The notes: generated by a model from the letters alone, not told the origin. Counted from the stretch's first letter, positions 27,961 through 37,813 are shown. The stretch is 64,000 nucleotides of DNA from UBA3537 sp038106885 (GCA_038106885.1 JAYNFX010000001.1:39329-103328), one strand, 5' to 3'. Numbers and translations are program-made.

Positions 27961-28413
27961 TTATTTTAATATTTGAGACGTATGTTCTTTAGTCTTTACT
28001 TTAGTGATAACATCTAAAACGTAACCATTTTCGTCAATTATAAATGTTGTTCGGTGGATACCATCATATTCTCTACCCATAAATTTCTTTGGCCCCCAAA
28101 CTCCATATGAATTAATAATTGTTTTGTCTTCATCTGCAATTAAATCATAGGGAAAACTAAACTTATTTTTAAAATTCAATTGACGCTTGGGACTATCAGC
28201 ACTTACACCTAAAATTGCGTATCCTTTGGCTTTAAAACGGTCATAATTATCACTTAGGTTACACGCTTCAATAGTACATCCAGGTGTACTTGCTTTGGGA
28301 TAGAAAAATAAAACTAACTTTTTGTCATTAAAATCAGATAATTTAATCTTATCTCCATCTTGATTTATCGATTCAAAATCAGGAGCTTTATCTCCAGGTT
28401 TTATTGTGGTCAT
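27961..28413 (-). CDS. bcp: Thioredoxin-dependent peroxiredoxin Bcp
   Basis: 150 residues, the usual length of Bcp/PrxQ. The peroxidatic cysteine C46 is in STPGCTIEAC and the resolving cysteine C51 is five residues later, the typical intra-helix pair of this subfamily; the arginine/threonine surroundings (YPKAST) are also present. It reduces hydrogen peroxide and organic hydroperoxides in the cytoplasm with electrons from thioredoxin. It is divergent from nth through a short promoter region containing a palindrome. Confidence 0.95.
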   Translation of the reverse strand: MTTIKPGDKAPDFESINQDGDKIKLSDFNDKKLVLFFYPKASTPGCTIEACNLSDNYDRFKAKGYAILGVSADSPKRQLNFKNKFSFPYDLIADEDKTIINSYGVWGPKKFMGREYDGIHRTTFIIDENGYVLDVITKVKTKEHTSQILK

Positions 28414-28419
28414 ATTTAT

Positions 28420-28444
28420 TATATTTGTTTTGTATACAAATATA
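28420..28444. promoter_or_regulatory. Divergent bcp/nth promoter region with palindrome
   Basis: TATATTTG at 28420-28427 faces nth, and TATATTTG on the opposite strand (28444-28437) faces bcp, so two -7 boxes form an inverted repeat. Nested between them is a perfect 12-bp palindrome, TTTGTATACAAA, at 28429-28440. Neither side has a well placed TTTG -33 box. The palindrome may bind a regulator affecting both genes; this is inferred from symmetry alone. Confidence 0.45.
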
Positions 28445-28449
28445 AATTA

Positions 28450-29103
28450 ATGAACAAAACAGATAAGGTAAATTTTGTTATAAAAACCTTAAATAATTTA
28501 TATCCTAAAATTCCAGTTCCATTAGATCATAAAGATCCTTATACATTATTAATCGCAGTTCTTCTATCAGCCCAATGCACTGATGTCAGAGTTAATAAAA
28601 TAACTCCGATACTTTTCTCAAAGGCTGACAATCCATTTGATATGGTAAAAATGAGTATTGACGAAATCAAAGAAATTATAAGACCTTGTGGTTTATCTCC
28701 AATGAAAAGTAAAGGCATATATGGTTTGTCTAAGATTCTAATTGATAAATATAATGGTGAAGTCCCACAAAATTTTGAATCTTTAGAAGCATTACCAGCT
28801 GTAGGTCATAAAACCGCCAGTGTAGTTATGTCGCAAGCATTTGGCATACCTGCATTTCCTGTTGATACTCATATTCACCGATTAATGTACAGATGGAACT
28901 TGTCAAATGGAAAAAACGTAATTCAAACAGAAAAAGATGCTAAAAGAATATTCCCAAAAGAACTATGGAATAAATTACATTTACAGATAATATGGTACGG
29001 TAGAGAATATTCACCTGCACGAGGTTGGAAAATTGAAAATGATATTATAACAAAAAAAATTGGTAGAAAGTCCATCCTTAAACAAATAAACAAAAAAACC
29101 TAG
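28450..29103 (+). CDS. nth: Endonuclease III, DNA glycosylase/AP lyase, without iron-sulfur motif
   Basis: 217 residues from the ATG at 28450; the longer open frame to 28360 runs into bcp and is not needed. The helix-hairpin-helix and active site are complete: PAVGHKTASVV with catalytic K121 and FPVDTHIHR with catalytic D139, equivalent to K120 and D138 of E. coli. It removes oxidised pyrimidines. Unusually, the C-terminal C-x6-C-x2-C-x5-C iron-sulfur motif is absent: the only cysteines are residues 43 and 80, and the segment reads YGREYSPARGW instead. Confidence 0.93.
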   Translation: MNKTDKVNFVIKTLNNLYPKIPVPLDHKDPYTLLIAVLLSAQCTDVRVNKITPILFSKADNPFDMVKMSIDEIKEIIRPCGLSPMKSKGIYGLSKILIDKYNGEVPQNFESLEALPAVGHKTASVVMSQAFGIPAFPVDTHIHRLMYRWNLSNGKNVIQTEKDAKRIFPKELWNKLHLQIIWYGREYSPARGWKIENDIITKKIGRKSILKQINKKT

Positions 29104-29117
29104 CTTAAAGCTAGGTT
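29097..29117. terminator. Bidirectional hairpin terminator after nth
   Basis: AACCTAGCTT (29097-29106) and AAGCTAGGTT (29108-29117) are perfect inverted repeats overlapping the nth stop codon. The hairpin is flanked by a seven-A run on the left and TTTAAAA on the right, so on the minus strand it is followed by seven Ts. It probably ends the leftward sigma-factor transcript better than the rightward nth transcript. Confidence 0.7.
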
Positions 29118-29130
29118 TAAAATTCAAAGT

Positions 29131-29274
29131 TTAATTTAAAAAAGTTTCATAATTAGTTTTTCTAATCTTAATTATTTTTAAAGATTTAGAATAATCAATT
29201 AAAAAACGAATTGTTTTTTTACTTGGTTTTAATTGTTCAGAATTTGAAGTATTCTTAGAGTAAAGTTCTGCCAT
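29131..29274 (-). CDS. Short basic peptide downstream of sigma factor, unknown function
   Basis: A 47-residue open frame with an ATG at 29274, starting MAELYSKNTSNSEQLKPSKK, and continuing with a helical, hydrophobic and basic stretch (IRFLIDYSKSLKIIKIRK) ending NYETFLN. It lies 61 bases after the sigma-factor stop on the same strand and ahead of a hairpin with a T-run, so it fits the end of that transcript. The opening resembles short hypothetical proteins I associate with flavobacterial sigma-factor loci; that resemblance is from memory and unverified. Confidence 0.6.
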   Translation of the reverse strand: MAELYSKNTSNSEQLKPSKKTIRFLIDYSKSLKIIKIRKTNYETFLN

Positions 29275-29335
29275 TCGCAATAATAATTTGTTATATAAAT
29301 CTTAACGAACAACATTACATTTTATTATACAAAAA

Positions 29336-29920
29336 CTAATTAATTAAATTAATTTTATGTTTATCAATCATTTTACGAAGGTTTATTAATCCGTATCTCA
29401 TTCTACCTAAAGCTGTATTAATACTAACTCCTGTGCTTTCTGAAATTTCTTTAAAACTCATATCCTGATAAATTCGCATTTTTATAACAGCCCTTTGCTC
29501 ATCAGGCAATTCATCTAATAATATTCTAATATGATTTTCAATTTGTGCATCGACCATTTTATTTTCAATATTTAAACTATCATCAGAGATAATAGAAAAA
29601 ATATCAAACTCATTTTTACTCTTGAACTTTGGCATTCTACTATTTTTTCTAAAATAATCAATAATCAAGTTATGTGAAATTCGCATCACCCATGGTAAAA
29701 ATTTACCTTGTTCATTGTAATTGCCACGCTTGAGAGTTCTTATAACCTTTATGAAGGTATCTTGAAATACATCATCAGCTGCATCTCTGTCTTGAATTTT
29801 AGAAAAAATAAATCCATAAAGTCTAGATTGGTGCCTATTTATCAAAATTGAAAGAGCATTTTCATCTCCAGAAATATAATTGCAAACAAGTTGTGCATCG
29901 CTTAAAGATTTTGTATTCAT
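29336..29920 (-). CDS. RNA polymerase sigma factor, ECF type
   Basis: About 194 residues from the ATG at 29920; a farther in-frame start at 29944 is possible but not needed. Region 2 is at residues about 20-95 (DAADDVFQDTFIKVIRTL, LPWVMRISHNLIIDYFRK) and region 4 near 135-185 with the helix-turn-helix FKEISESTGVSINTALGRMRYG. Strong similarity to the common single-copy flavobacterial ECF-type sigma factor is apparent from these motifs. No anti-sigma gene is beside it; a 47-residue peptide gene follows. Confidence 0.92.
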   Translation of the reverse strand: MNTKSLSDAQLVCNYISGDENALSILINRHQSRLYGFIFSKIQDRDAADDVFQDTFIKVIRTLKRGNYNEQGKFLPWVMRISHNLIIDYFRKNSRMPKFKSKNEFDIFSIISDDSLNIENKMVDAQIENHIRILLDELPDEQRAVIKMRIYQDMSFKEISESTGVSINTALGRMRYGLINLRKMIDKHKINLIN

Positions 29921-30142
29921 AACATTACTATTAAAAAACACCAAAGTTTAGTGTTGTGTTAAAAAAATAATTTAAAGTAATGATATATCTATAAGCAATT
30001 AAATAAGAATTATAGCCAAATATAAAGAGTTTAAATTTAAAATTCCAAATTATTACTTTGAATTTTAATCTTAACAAGAAGTTAATCCTCTTTTTTTAGA
30101 CTTTCAATAGTGGTATATTTAATTTTTATTTTTTTAAAATTA

Positions 30143-32734
30143 ATGTTGAATTTTACAAATCTAAGTCCCAAAGATTATATTCTTATAAAAGGAGCAAAGC
30201 TGCACAACCTTAAGAATATTGATGTAGCTATTCCTAGAAATAAACTTGTTACAATAACCGGATTATCTGGATCAGGTAAATCAAGCTTAGCATTTGACAC
30301 ATTGTATGCGGAAGGCCAAAGACGTTATGTCGAGAGTTTATCCAGTTATGCACGCCAATTTTTAGGTCGATTAAACAAACCTAAAGTTGATTTTATTAAA
30401 GGTATAGCTCCCGCAGTAGCAATTGAACAAAAAGTCAATTCAACTAACCCCCGATCAACAGTTGGAACTAGTACTGAAATTTATGACTATATTAAATTAC
30501 TATATGCAAGAATTGGAATAACATTTTCTCCAACTTCAAATGAAATTGTTAAAAAAGACAGTACAACAGATGTAATAGATTATATAAAAACTATATCAAT
30601 TAATCAAAAACTTCTCTTACTAGCACCAATTAAATTAAAGGAAAATGAAGATCTGAATGACAAACTTAAATCATTACTCAATCAAGGATATTCAAGAGTG
30701 AAAATTAATGGAAAAGTAGACAGGATTGAAAACTTTAATGAACTAAAAATTCGTTCAACTAAATTAGAATTAGTTATTGATAGAGTGATTACAAAAAATG
30801 ATAACGATTTTTTTAGCCGATTAGCTGATGCAATTGAAATTGCATTTTATGAAGGTAATGGTTATTGTCACATAGAAAATATTGAAAACTCAAATATTAA
30901 ATATTTTAGTAATAATTTTGAACTAGATGGCATAAAGTTTCTTGAACCAAATACACACTTATTCAGCTTTAACAATCCTTACGGAGCCTGCCCAAAATGT
31001 GAAGGATATGGAGATATAATAGGAATTGATAAATCACTAGTTGTTCCTAATACATCACTTTCAGTGTATGAAAATGCTATTTTCCCTTGGCGAGGTGAAA
31101 GCATGTCGTATTATCGAGACTTGCTAGTAAATAATGGACACTTATTTAATTTTCCTATTCATAAACCTTACCATGAGTTAGAAACTACTGAGAAAGAATT
31201 AATTTGGAATGGAAACGAATATTTTGTTGGACTTAATGATTTTTTCCATGAACTTGAATCAAAATCATATAAAGTACAAAACCGTGTAATGCTATCTAGA
31301 TATAGAGGGAAAACAAAATGTAATAGTTGTAACGGAAAAAGACTCAGAAAAGAAGCAAATTTTGTAAAAATCAATAATAAATCTATTACAGAACTTGTTG
31401 AATTACCAATTTATCAATTAAAAAAATTTTTTGATAAACTGACATTAAATGATTTTCAGATTGATATTTCAAAACGTTTAGTGACAGAAATTAGAAACAG
31501 AATTAAATATTTAAGCGATGTTGGGTTGGGTTATTTAACTTTGAACAGAAAATCTAATACGTTATCAGGTGGAGAAAGTCAAAGAATTAACCTATCTACT
31601 TCATTAGGAAGTAGTTTAGTGGGCTCAATGTATATTTTGGATGAACCAAGTATTGGCCTCCACCCCAAAGACACAAATAAATTAATAGACGTTCTTAAAA
31701 ATCTTCGTGATCTTGGAAATACTGTTATTGTTGTTGAACACGACGATGCAATTATGAAAGCATCAGATTATATAATTGATATCGGACCTGAGGCTGGGAG
31801 TTTTGGTGGACAAGTTGTTGGAGAAGGAAACTACAACAGCATCATTAAACAAAACACTCTTACGGCAAAATATTTAAATAAAGAATTTAAAATTGAAATT
31901 CCAAAAAAAAGAAGAAAGTCAAATAAATTAGTCAAGATGAAAGGTTGTCGAGCGAATAATTTGAAAAATATTGATGTTGATTTTCCATTAGATTCACTTG
32001 TCGCTGTTACTGGAGTCTCTGGGAGTGGTAAAAGTACACTGGTTAAAAATATTCTTTATCCTGCTTTGAATAATAAACTCATAGGCTATGGTGATAAACC
32101 AGGTGAATTTGATGGGATATTCGGAAATATCGATTCAATAAATTTTGTGGAATTTGTTGATCAAAATCCAATAGGTCGATCATCTAGATCAAACCCTGTA
32201 ACATATATTAAAGCCTATGATGAAATTCGTTCATTGTTTTCAAATCAAAGATTAAGCAAAATAAGGGACTATCAACCTAAACATTTCTCATTTAATGTTG
32301 ATGGAGGGAGATGTCCAAGCTGCAAAGGTGAAGGAATTGTAACAATTGAAATGCAATTCATGGCAGATGTAAAACTCAAATGCGAAAGTTGTAAAGGTAG
32401 AAGATTTAAGGATTCAATTTTAGAAATTAAATTTGAAGGAAAAAATATTGATGACATATTGAACATGACTATCGATCAGGCATTAATGTTCTTTGAATCT
32501 AATGAATGTAAAAAAATAAAAAATAAACTTCAACCTCTTCAAGATGTTGGATTAGGATATGTAACTTTAGGTCAAAGTTCCTCTACCCTATCTGGCGGAG
32601 AAGCCCAAAGGATAAAATTAGCAGCATTTCTTGGAAAAGGAAGTCAATCTACCTCAGGTTTATTCATTTTTGACGAACCAACAACTGGACTTCATTTTCA
32701 TGACATAAAAAAATTATTAAAATCATTTGATGCA
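30143..32734 (+). CDS. uvrA: Excinuclease ABC subunit A, 3' end lost in assembly gap
   Basis: 864 residues are present from the ATG at 30143, of the about 940 expected; the rest falls in the N run. Both ATPase units are visible: Walker A GLSGSGKSS near residue 37 and GVSGSGKST near 630, signatures LSGGESQRINL and LSGGEAQRIKL, and Walker B LDEPSIGLHP and FDEPTTGLHF. The zinc modules CPKCEGYG/CNSCNGKR and CPSCKGEG/CESCKGRR are intact. UvrA loads UvrB at DNA lesions in nucleotide excision repair. The truncation is technical, not biological. Confidence 0.96.
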
Positions 32735-32834
32735 NNNNNNNNNNNNNNNNNNNNNNNNNNNNNNNNNNNNNNNNNNNNNNNNNNNNNNNNNNNNNNNNNN
32801 NNNNNNNNNNNNNNNNNNNNNNNNNNNNNNNNNN
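32735..32834. other. Assembly gap, 100 Ns
   Basis: One hundred consecutive Ns join two contigs; a round 100 normally means an unknown true size. The gap removes the end of uvrA on the left and the end of a minus-strand glycosyltransferase gene on the right, so it hides at least their C-terminal codons. Confidence 0.99.
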
Positions 32835-34046
32835 CGCAATTTTTAAATTATTTTTTTTGTAAGATAAAAACAAATCCAAAATGTGTGATTTTAATTTTTT
32901 ATGTTCTGAATAATTAAAATATATACCTGCAGATGTTTGATTGAGGATTGAGCTAATGTCTGATAATTCAGGTCCTAATCCAATAATAGGGCGACCAGAA
33001 CTTAAATATTCAAATAATTTTCCTGGAATGATATATGAAGCAGAAATAGTGTTAGCTTCAATAAGTAACAATACTTGAGATCGATTTTGATAATTAACTG
33101 CTTCTATGTGAGGAACTGTTGGTATTAATTTTAAATATAAATTTAAACCAGCAAAATTAATAGAACTCAAAATTTCTGGACTAACATCCCCTACTAAAAC
33201 CAATTTAAATTTTTCTTTAAAACCTTTAACTTCTTTAACCAGTTCTGATAAAACATCCCACAAAATTTGAGGATTTCTTTGATTTGATAAAAAACCAACG
33301 TGTGTTAATGTAAAATTGGCATCTAAATCTAAATTATTTTTTATTTCTTTATCAAAACCATTAGTAATTACCGAAATAGGATTAGTAGTATAGCCTGTAA
33401 ATAACTCTTTTGTTCTATCCGAAGTTACTATTATATGATCAGAATTTGATAAAATCTCTTTTTCTAATTTAAAATGCTTTTTTTTATTGAATGATATTAG
33501 CTTTAAACTACTATGATAGCCGATTGCTGTCCATGGATCTCTAAAATCAGAATACCACTTTAAATTAAATTTATTCTTTAATTGCAGACCAATCATATGT
33601 ACACTATGAGGAGGCCCAGTGGTAATAATTGTATCAATATGATTGTTAGAAATATAACTAGATAAGAATTTAACCGACGGTTTTACCCAAAAAACTCGTG
33701 AGTCAGGAATAAAAAAATTACCCCGAATAAAAATCAATAAACGATCTAAAAAATTTTGTTTTTTAACTTTTGGTATAATTCCTTTTGAATAATTATTTAA
33801 TTTACTTCTAAAAAACTTATTTAAAATTTTTATAGGTTCCTTTATTGGATGTTTTAAAACTTTCAATTTTGTATTGACATCATTACAAAGAGAGCTATCA
33901 ATTGTTGGGTAAAATGGATTCTTAGGACAATAAACTATAGGTTCTATGTTAAATTCAGGTAAATATTTAACAAATTTTAGCCAACGTTGAACACCAGGAC
34001 CACCCGCAGGGGGCCAATAATAAGTAATTATCAGAACTTTTTTCAT
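32835..34046 (-). CDS. Family 4 glycosyltransferase, C-terminus lost in assembly gap
   Basis: 404 residues are present. The N-terminus VLIITYYWPPAGGPGVQRWL has the glycine-rich donor-side loop of GT-B enzymes, and the C-terminal half contains VTSDRTKELF, THVGFLSNQRNP and the nucleotide-sugar binding region PGKLFEYLSSGRPIIGLG near residue 350, with the glutamate expected at the donor site. It probably adds a sugar to a surface glycan. The gene overlaps the stop of the YfhO gene upstream by ATGA, so the two are translationally coupled. Only the last few tens of residues are missing. Confidence 0.88.
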
Positions 34047-36448
34047 TTCTTAGATCTGCTAATTATTAATAATAATGATAATAATACCAAAAATAAAATT
34101 GAAGAAAACAAAGATATTTTTGTTCCAAGATAAACTACTCTAGGCTTAAATTCAAAAACTATCTCATGATAACCCTTTGGTATTTCTAATCCTCTTAAAA
34201 TATAATTTACATTTTGATGTGGCACTTTAATTCCATCTATTGTTGCTTCCCAACCATTATTGTAAAAGTTTTCTGAGAAAACCGCAAACCCTTTTTCTGA
34301 ATTATATGATTTATAAACTAATTTATTAGGTGAATAATCTACAAGCTCAATTTTTGCATCTGAACTTAGATTATAATTTTTTGAATCTAAAAAATCTGAA
34401 TTAATTATTGCTGTATCTTTAGAATCTATTTCATACAGTGCTGTTATTTCAGCATCAGCATCAGGAACAGCTGTCAAATTTTTAACAAACCAAGAATTCC
34501 CATTAGCTTGATCATTTAATATGTATTGTAATTGATTATTATCGTCTCTGTAAATTATATATTTAGTATTTAACATATTAAATACTTCTGGATTGCCTTT
34601 ATCAATATGAAACTGAAGTACTTCATTAAAACGACGCATTTTTGCGGCATGGTAACCATTAATTGAATTGTGAAAATATGAAGCTTTTGTTGATCCATCT
34701 GAAGTGTCGTAAACTCTAAAAATCTCAGGATCATTCATTATAAGATCATCAATTCGATTTGCTTGATATGGAAAATCAACTTTTTGTGACGAGACAAAAT
34801 CGTCATTATTTACATAACGATAGTTAATACCAACTAAATCAAAAAGAATTAAAAGTGCTATAAAAATCAGAGTTAAGTTTTTATTTAAATTTTTTCTAAT
34901 GAATGTAAATAATAAAATTCCTGAAATTACAACTAAAACCATAGATCTAAGTGAATCATCTACCATGAGATCGGCTCTGTCGGCTCTTAAAGCTTTAATG
35001 AATTCTTGGCCATAATAACTTAAGTATTGTTCATCTCTGAGACCAACAAAATCAAATAATTTATTTTTAAATACTATAAAAGATAAGCACAAAGAAGATA
35101 AAAATATCGTTGTTTTTTTAACTGCTTTAAGCTTTTCTTTGTTTGAATAATTATTATCAAATATTTCTTTTAATCCAAAAACCGCTAAAATCGGAATACA
35201 AAATTCCACAATAACTTGAATTGAGCTAACTGCTCTGAATTTATTGTATAATGGAATATAATCTATAAAAAAATCTGTCAGTATTGATAAATTTCTTCCA
35301 TAAGAAAGCAGCATGGCTAAAACAATTACAAACCAAATCCACCACTTATGGAAACCATGGTATAAAAAAAGAGACAAAAAGCAAAAGAATAAAATAACAG
35401 CACCTATGTAGGCAGGTGCTTCAACAATAGGCTGATCACCCCAATACATTGGTGCTCTTTTAGATTCATTTAGTGCCTGAATTGAATTTGCCCCAATTGA
35501 TTTGTATGCTTGATAGGTCTTGGAATTATTCCCAATATCTTCTGAATTACTACCACCCATAAACCTGGGTATAAATAAATTAAAAGTCTCGAGAATACCA
35601 TAACTATACTCAGTAATATAATTTCTATCCAATCCTGTATTTTTAATTCTTTTACTACCGTCGGGAAGATAATTTAATTCACTTTTACTTCTTGTGCTTT
35701 GTTTTGCATACTCTGCTGTAGCTAATAAATTAGTAGCATTCATTGACAAAGCCATAACAGAGGAAAATATTAAAATCACAATTGATTTTAAAAATTCCTT
35801 AATCTTTTTCTCATTTATTGATTTAATAAAATATGCTGAGATTAAAAAAAGAACAATAAACAATAGATAATATGTCATCTGAAAATGATTTGCGACTAAC
35901 TGTAAACCTATTGATAGTGTGCTAATTATAAATCCAAAAAAATAACGCTTTTGAAAAACTAAAAGAATACCAGCAATGACCAGTGGCATATAAGATATTG
36001 CATGAGCTTTAGAATTGTGACCAACTCCAATTATAATTATCAAATAAGTAGAAAAACCAAAAGCTAGTGCTCCTAAAATTGCAAATTTATAATCTATTTT
36101 TAGAGTTAATAAAAGAACATAAAATGAAATTAAATAAAGAAACAAGTAGTCAGCTGGCCTAGGTAAAAACCGTAGAAACAAATCTAACTTCTTGATATAA
36201 TTATGATCATATTTGGCACCTAGTTGATATGTAGGCATACCACCAAAAGCACTGTTTGTCCAATAAGTTTCTACTCCATTGTTTTTTTGGTAATCAATTT
36301 GCTGTTTAGCCATTCCTTTATACTGAACAATATCGCTTTGATATATTTTCTTACCATTTATTACAGGATTGAAATATGCAATTGATAGAAAAATAAAACC
36401 AATAAAAACAAAAAAATGCTTTAAGTAAGAGTACATAGATTCATTCAT
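34043..36448 (-). CDS. YfhO family polytopic membrane protein
   Basis: 801 residues with about a dozen membrane helices in the first 550 and a soluble, mostly beta C-terminal domain, ending in one more helix (about 773-795). Motifs FNPVINGKKIYQSDIVQYKGM and YWTNSAFGGMPTYQLGA near the N-terminus are typical of YfhO proteins, which resemble GT-C glycosyltransferases using lipid-linked sugars. Firmicute YfhO acts in glycosylation of cell-envelope polymers; the role in Bacteroidota is not established. Its four-base overlap with a GT4 gene supports a shared envelope-glycan role. Confidence 0.87.
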   Translation of the reverse strand: MNESMYSYLKHFFVFIGFIFLSIAYFNPVINGKKIYQSDIVQYKGMAKQQIDYQKNNGVETYWTNSAFGGMPTYQLGAKYDHNYIKKLDLFLRFLPRPADYLFLYLISFYVLLLTLKIDYKFAILGALAFGFSTYLIIIIGVGHNSKAHAISYMPLVIAGILLVFQKRYFFGFIISTLSIGLQLVANHFQMTYYLLFIVLFLISAYFIKSINEKKIKEFLKSIVILIFSSVMALSMNATNLLATAEYAKQSTRSKSELNYLPDGSKRIKNTGLDRNYITEYSYGILETFNLFIPRFMGGSNSEDIGNNSKTYQAYKSIGANSIQALNESKRAPMYWGDQPIVEAPAYIGAVILFFCFLSLFLYHGFHKWWIWFVIVLAMLLSYGRNLSILTDFFIDYIPLYNKFRAVSSIQVIVEFCIPILAVFGLKEIFDNNYSNKEKLKAVKKTTIFLSSLCLSFIVFKNKLFDFVGLRDEQYLSYYGQEFIKALRADRADLMVDDSLRSMVLVVISGILLFTFIRKNLNKNLTLIFIALLILFDLVGINYRYVNNDDFVSSQKVDFPYQANRIDDLIMNDPEIFRVYDTSDGSTKASYFHNSINGYHAAKMRRFNEVLQFHIDKGNPEVFNMLNTKYIIYRDDNNQLQYILNDQANGNSWFVKNLTAVPDADAEITALYEIDSKDTAIINSDFLDSKNYNLSSDAKIELVDYSPNKLVYKSYNSEKGFAVFSENFYNNGWEATIDGIKVPHQNVNYILRGLEIPKGYHEIVFEFKPRVVYLGTKISLFSSILFLVLLSLLLIISRSKK

Positions 36449-36458
36449 AATATTAAAA

Positions 36459-36722
36459 TTAATCTATTTCTTCATAATCTACATAATCCCCTAAGTCATT
36501 AGTTGATTGACTTTTTATTGTAGGCTTCTCAATTGTAACATCACCCTCACTTTTATTACTATCATAGCTTTGATTTTGATTGTATTTGTTTGATAATTTA
36601 TGAATTAATGATCCAATAATAAATGGTGCGAAAAGTCGTATAATGTATTTAATTATGATATATATCAATGCTATAGTTAATAGCGTTTTGATTAAACCGA
36701 TAAATGATGCTGTTTGAATCAT
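36459..36722 (-). CDS. DUF4834 family small membrane protein
   Basis: 87 residues from the ATG at 36722, which lies downstream of a -7 box; a longer frame to 36785 would start before the promoter. One long hydrophobic segment (about residues 8-35, LIKTLLTIALIYIIIKYIIRLFAPF) is followed by an acidic, low-complexity tail ending DYVDYEEID. This matches DUF4834, common in flavobacteria and of unknown function. It sits 10 bases upstream of the YfhO gene on the same strand. Confidence 0.8.
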   Translation of the reverse strand: MIQTASFIGLIKTLLTIALIYIIIKYIIRLFAPFIIGSLIHKLSNKYNQNQSYDSNKSEGDVTIEKPTIKSQSTNDLGDYVDYEEID

Positions 36723-36737
36723 AAAATATAATTTTTT

Positions 36738-36745
36738 CAAAAATA
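36738..36745 (-). promoter_or_regulatory. -7 promoter box of the DUF4834 gene
   Basis: On the minus strand TATTTTTG fits TAnnTTTG and lies 15 bases upstream of the ATG at 36722. No exact TTTG is found at the -33 position. The box decides in favour of the shorter protein. Confidence 0.45.
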
Positions 36746-36807
36746 CAATTCTTTTTATATTGAAAATGAGATTTAATAAAACCAATTCAATTTTAGGAAA
36801 AAATATG

Positions 36808-36815
36808 TAGATTTG
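36808..36815 (+). promoter_or_regulatory. -7 promoter box of the outer-membrane protein gene
   Basis: TAGATTTG fits TAnnTTTG and ends 15 bases before the ATG at 36831. A TTG at 36813 overlaps this box, which argues against that earlier start. An AAGGA at 36821-36825 lies 5 bases before the ATG, one of few SD-like sequences in the window. Confidence 0.5.
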
Positions 36816-36830
36816 ATAAAAAGGATCTCA

Positions 36831-37811
36831 ATGATAAAAACAACAAAGCTTAATTTAGTATTGTTAACTAGTTTTTTTGCTACTCAAATATGTTTTGGGC
36901 AATACACCGAAGTTATTAACTCTAATCGCCCAGGTGTATCTCAATCTGCTTTTTCGGTTGGAAAAAAAGTATTACAATTTGAGGTTGGACCATACATTAT
37001 TAATGAAAAGAGATCGCTCTATCCATCATATGATTCGAAAGGATATGGCGTTGATTTTGCTGTACATTATGGAATTTTCAAAGAAGAATTAGAATTAAAT
37101 ATTCAAGGAACCTTCCAAAATGATAAAAAATCATACAACTTAACTATTCCAGTTGAAAATGATAGAGCTAATTTTAAACAACTAAGCATAGGAGCTAAAT
37201 ATTTGATTTATGATCCTAATAAAAATCGTGAAGAAAAAGTAAATTTATATAGCTATCATGCTAATAGAGGATTTAAATGGAGACACTTGATACCGGCAGT
37301 CGCAGCATCCGCAGGATTTAATTATGACACAAAAAACAATCCTTATTTATCAAGTGGTGTTGAAGGGTTAAGCTATACAGCATCAATAATTACTCAAAGT
37401 AATTTCTATGGAGGCTGGGTGTTTGTGTCAAATTTTTTACTAGATAGAATATCAACTGATCAACAAGATTTTCATTATATATTTACACTAACACACTCAT
37501 TTAACCCTAAATGGGTTGTCTTCGTTGAGAAGCACGGAATAAAAAGCGATTTCTATGCTGACAATCTAGCCCGTTTTGGTGGAGGTTTTTTATTAAATAA
37601 AGATTTGCAACTTGATTCATCTTTAACATTTAATTTTAAGGATACTCCTTCAATATTTAATATGAATTTTGGTGTTTCATATAGATTCGATCGCCATGAA
37701 GATATTCCAAAAATAAATAATAATACTTCTGCTAAATCCGAACGTAAAAGGAGGTCAAGAAATAGAAAAAAATCAAAGAAAAAAAAGATTGAAACTTTTG
37801 ACGAAGGATAA
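36831..37811 (+). CDS. Predicted outer-membrane beta-barrel protein
   Basis: 326 residues from the ATG at 36831, opening with a signal peptide that ends at CFGQ (about residue 22). The mature part alternates polar and hydrophobic residues as amphipathic strands, with NRPGVSQSAFSVGKKVLQFEVG near the start, a signature of the transporter-like group related to the phenol MetA-pathway barrel proteins. The last 40 residues form a basic tail (KSERKRRSRNRKKSKKKK) outside the barrel, which is odd for an outer-membrane protein. The cargo, if any, is unknown. The acyltransferase-like gene starts three bases after the stop. Confidence 0.8.
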   Translation: MIKTTKLNLVLLTSFFATQICFGQYTEVINSNRPGVSQSAFSVGKKVLQFEVGPYIINEKRSLYPSYDSKGYGVDFAVHYGIFKEELELNIQGTFQNDKKSYNLTIPVENDRANFKQLSIGAKYLIYDPNKNREEKVNLYSYHANRGFKWRHLIPAVAASAGFNYDTKNNPYLSSGVEGLSYTASIITQSNFYGGWVFVSNFLLDRISTDQQDFHYIFTLTHSFNPKWVVFVEKHGIKSDFYADNLARFGGGFLLNKDLQLDSSLTFNFKDTPSIFNMNFGVSYRFDRHEDIPKINNNTSAKSERKRRSRNRKKSKKKKIETFDEG

Positions 37812-37813
37812 TC

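Noticed and set aside
28360..28449. Extended N-terminus for endonuclease III
   Set aside because: The extra 30 codons run through the bcp start and the divergent promoter boxes; the ATG at 28450 gives the normal length.
32664..32834. Glycosyltransferase frame continuing through the Ns into uvrA antisense
   Set aside because: The frame across an N run is arbitrary; only codons up to 32835 are supported. The short uvrA tail after the gap is rejected for the same reason.
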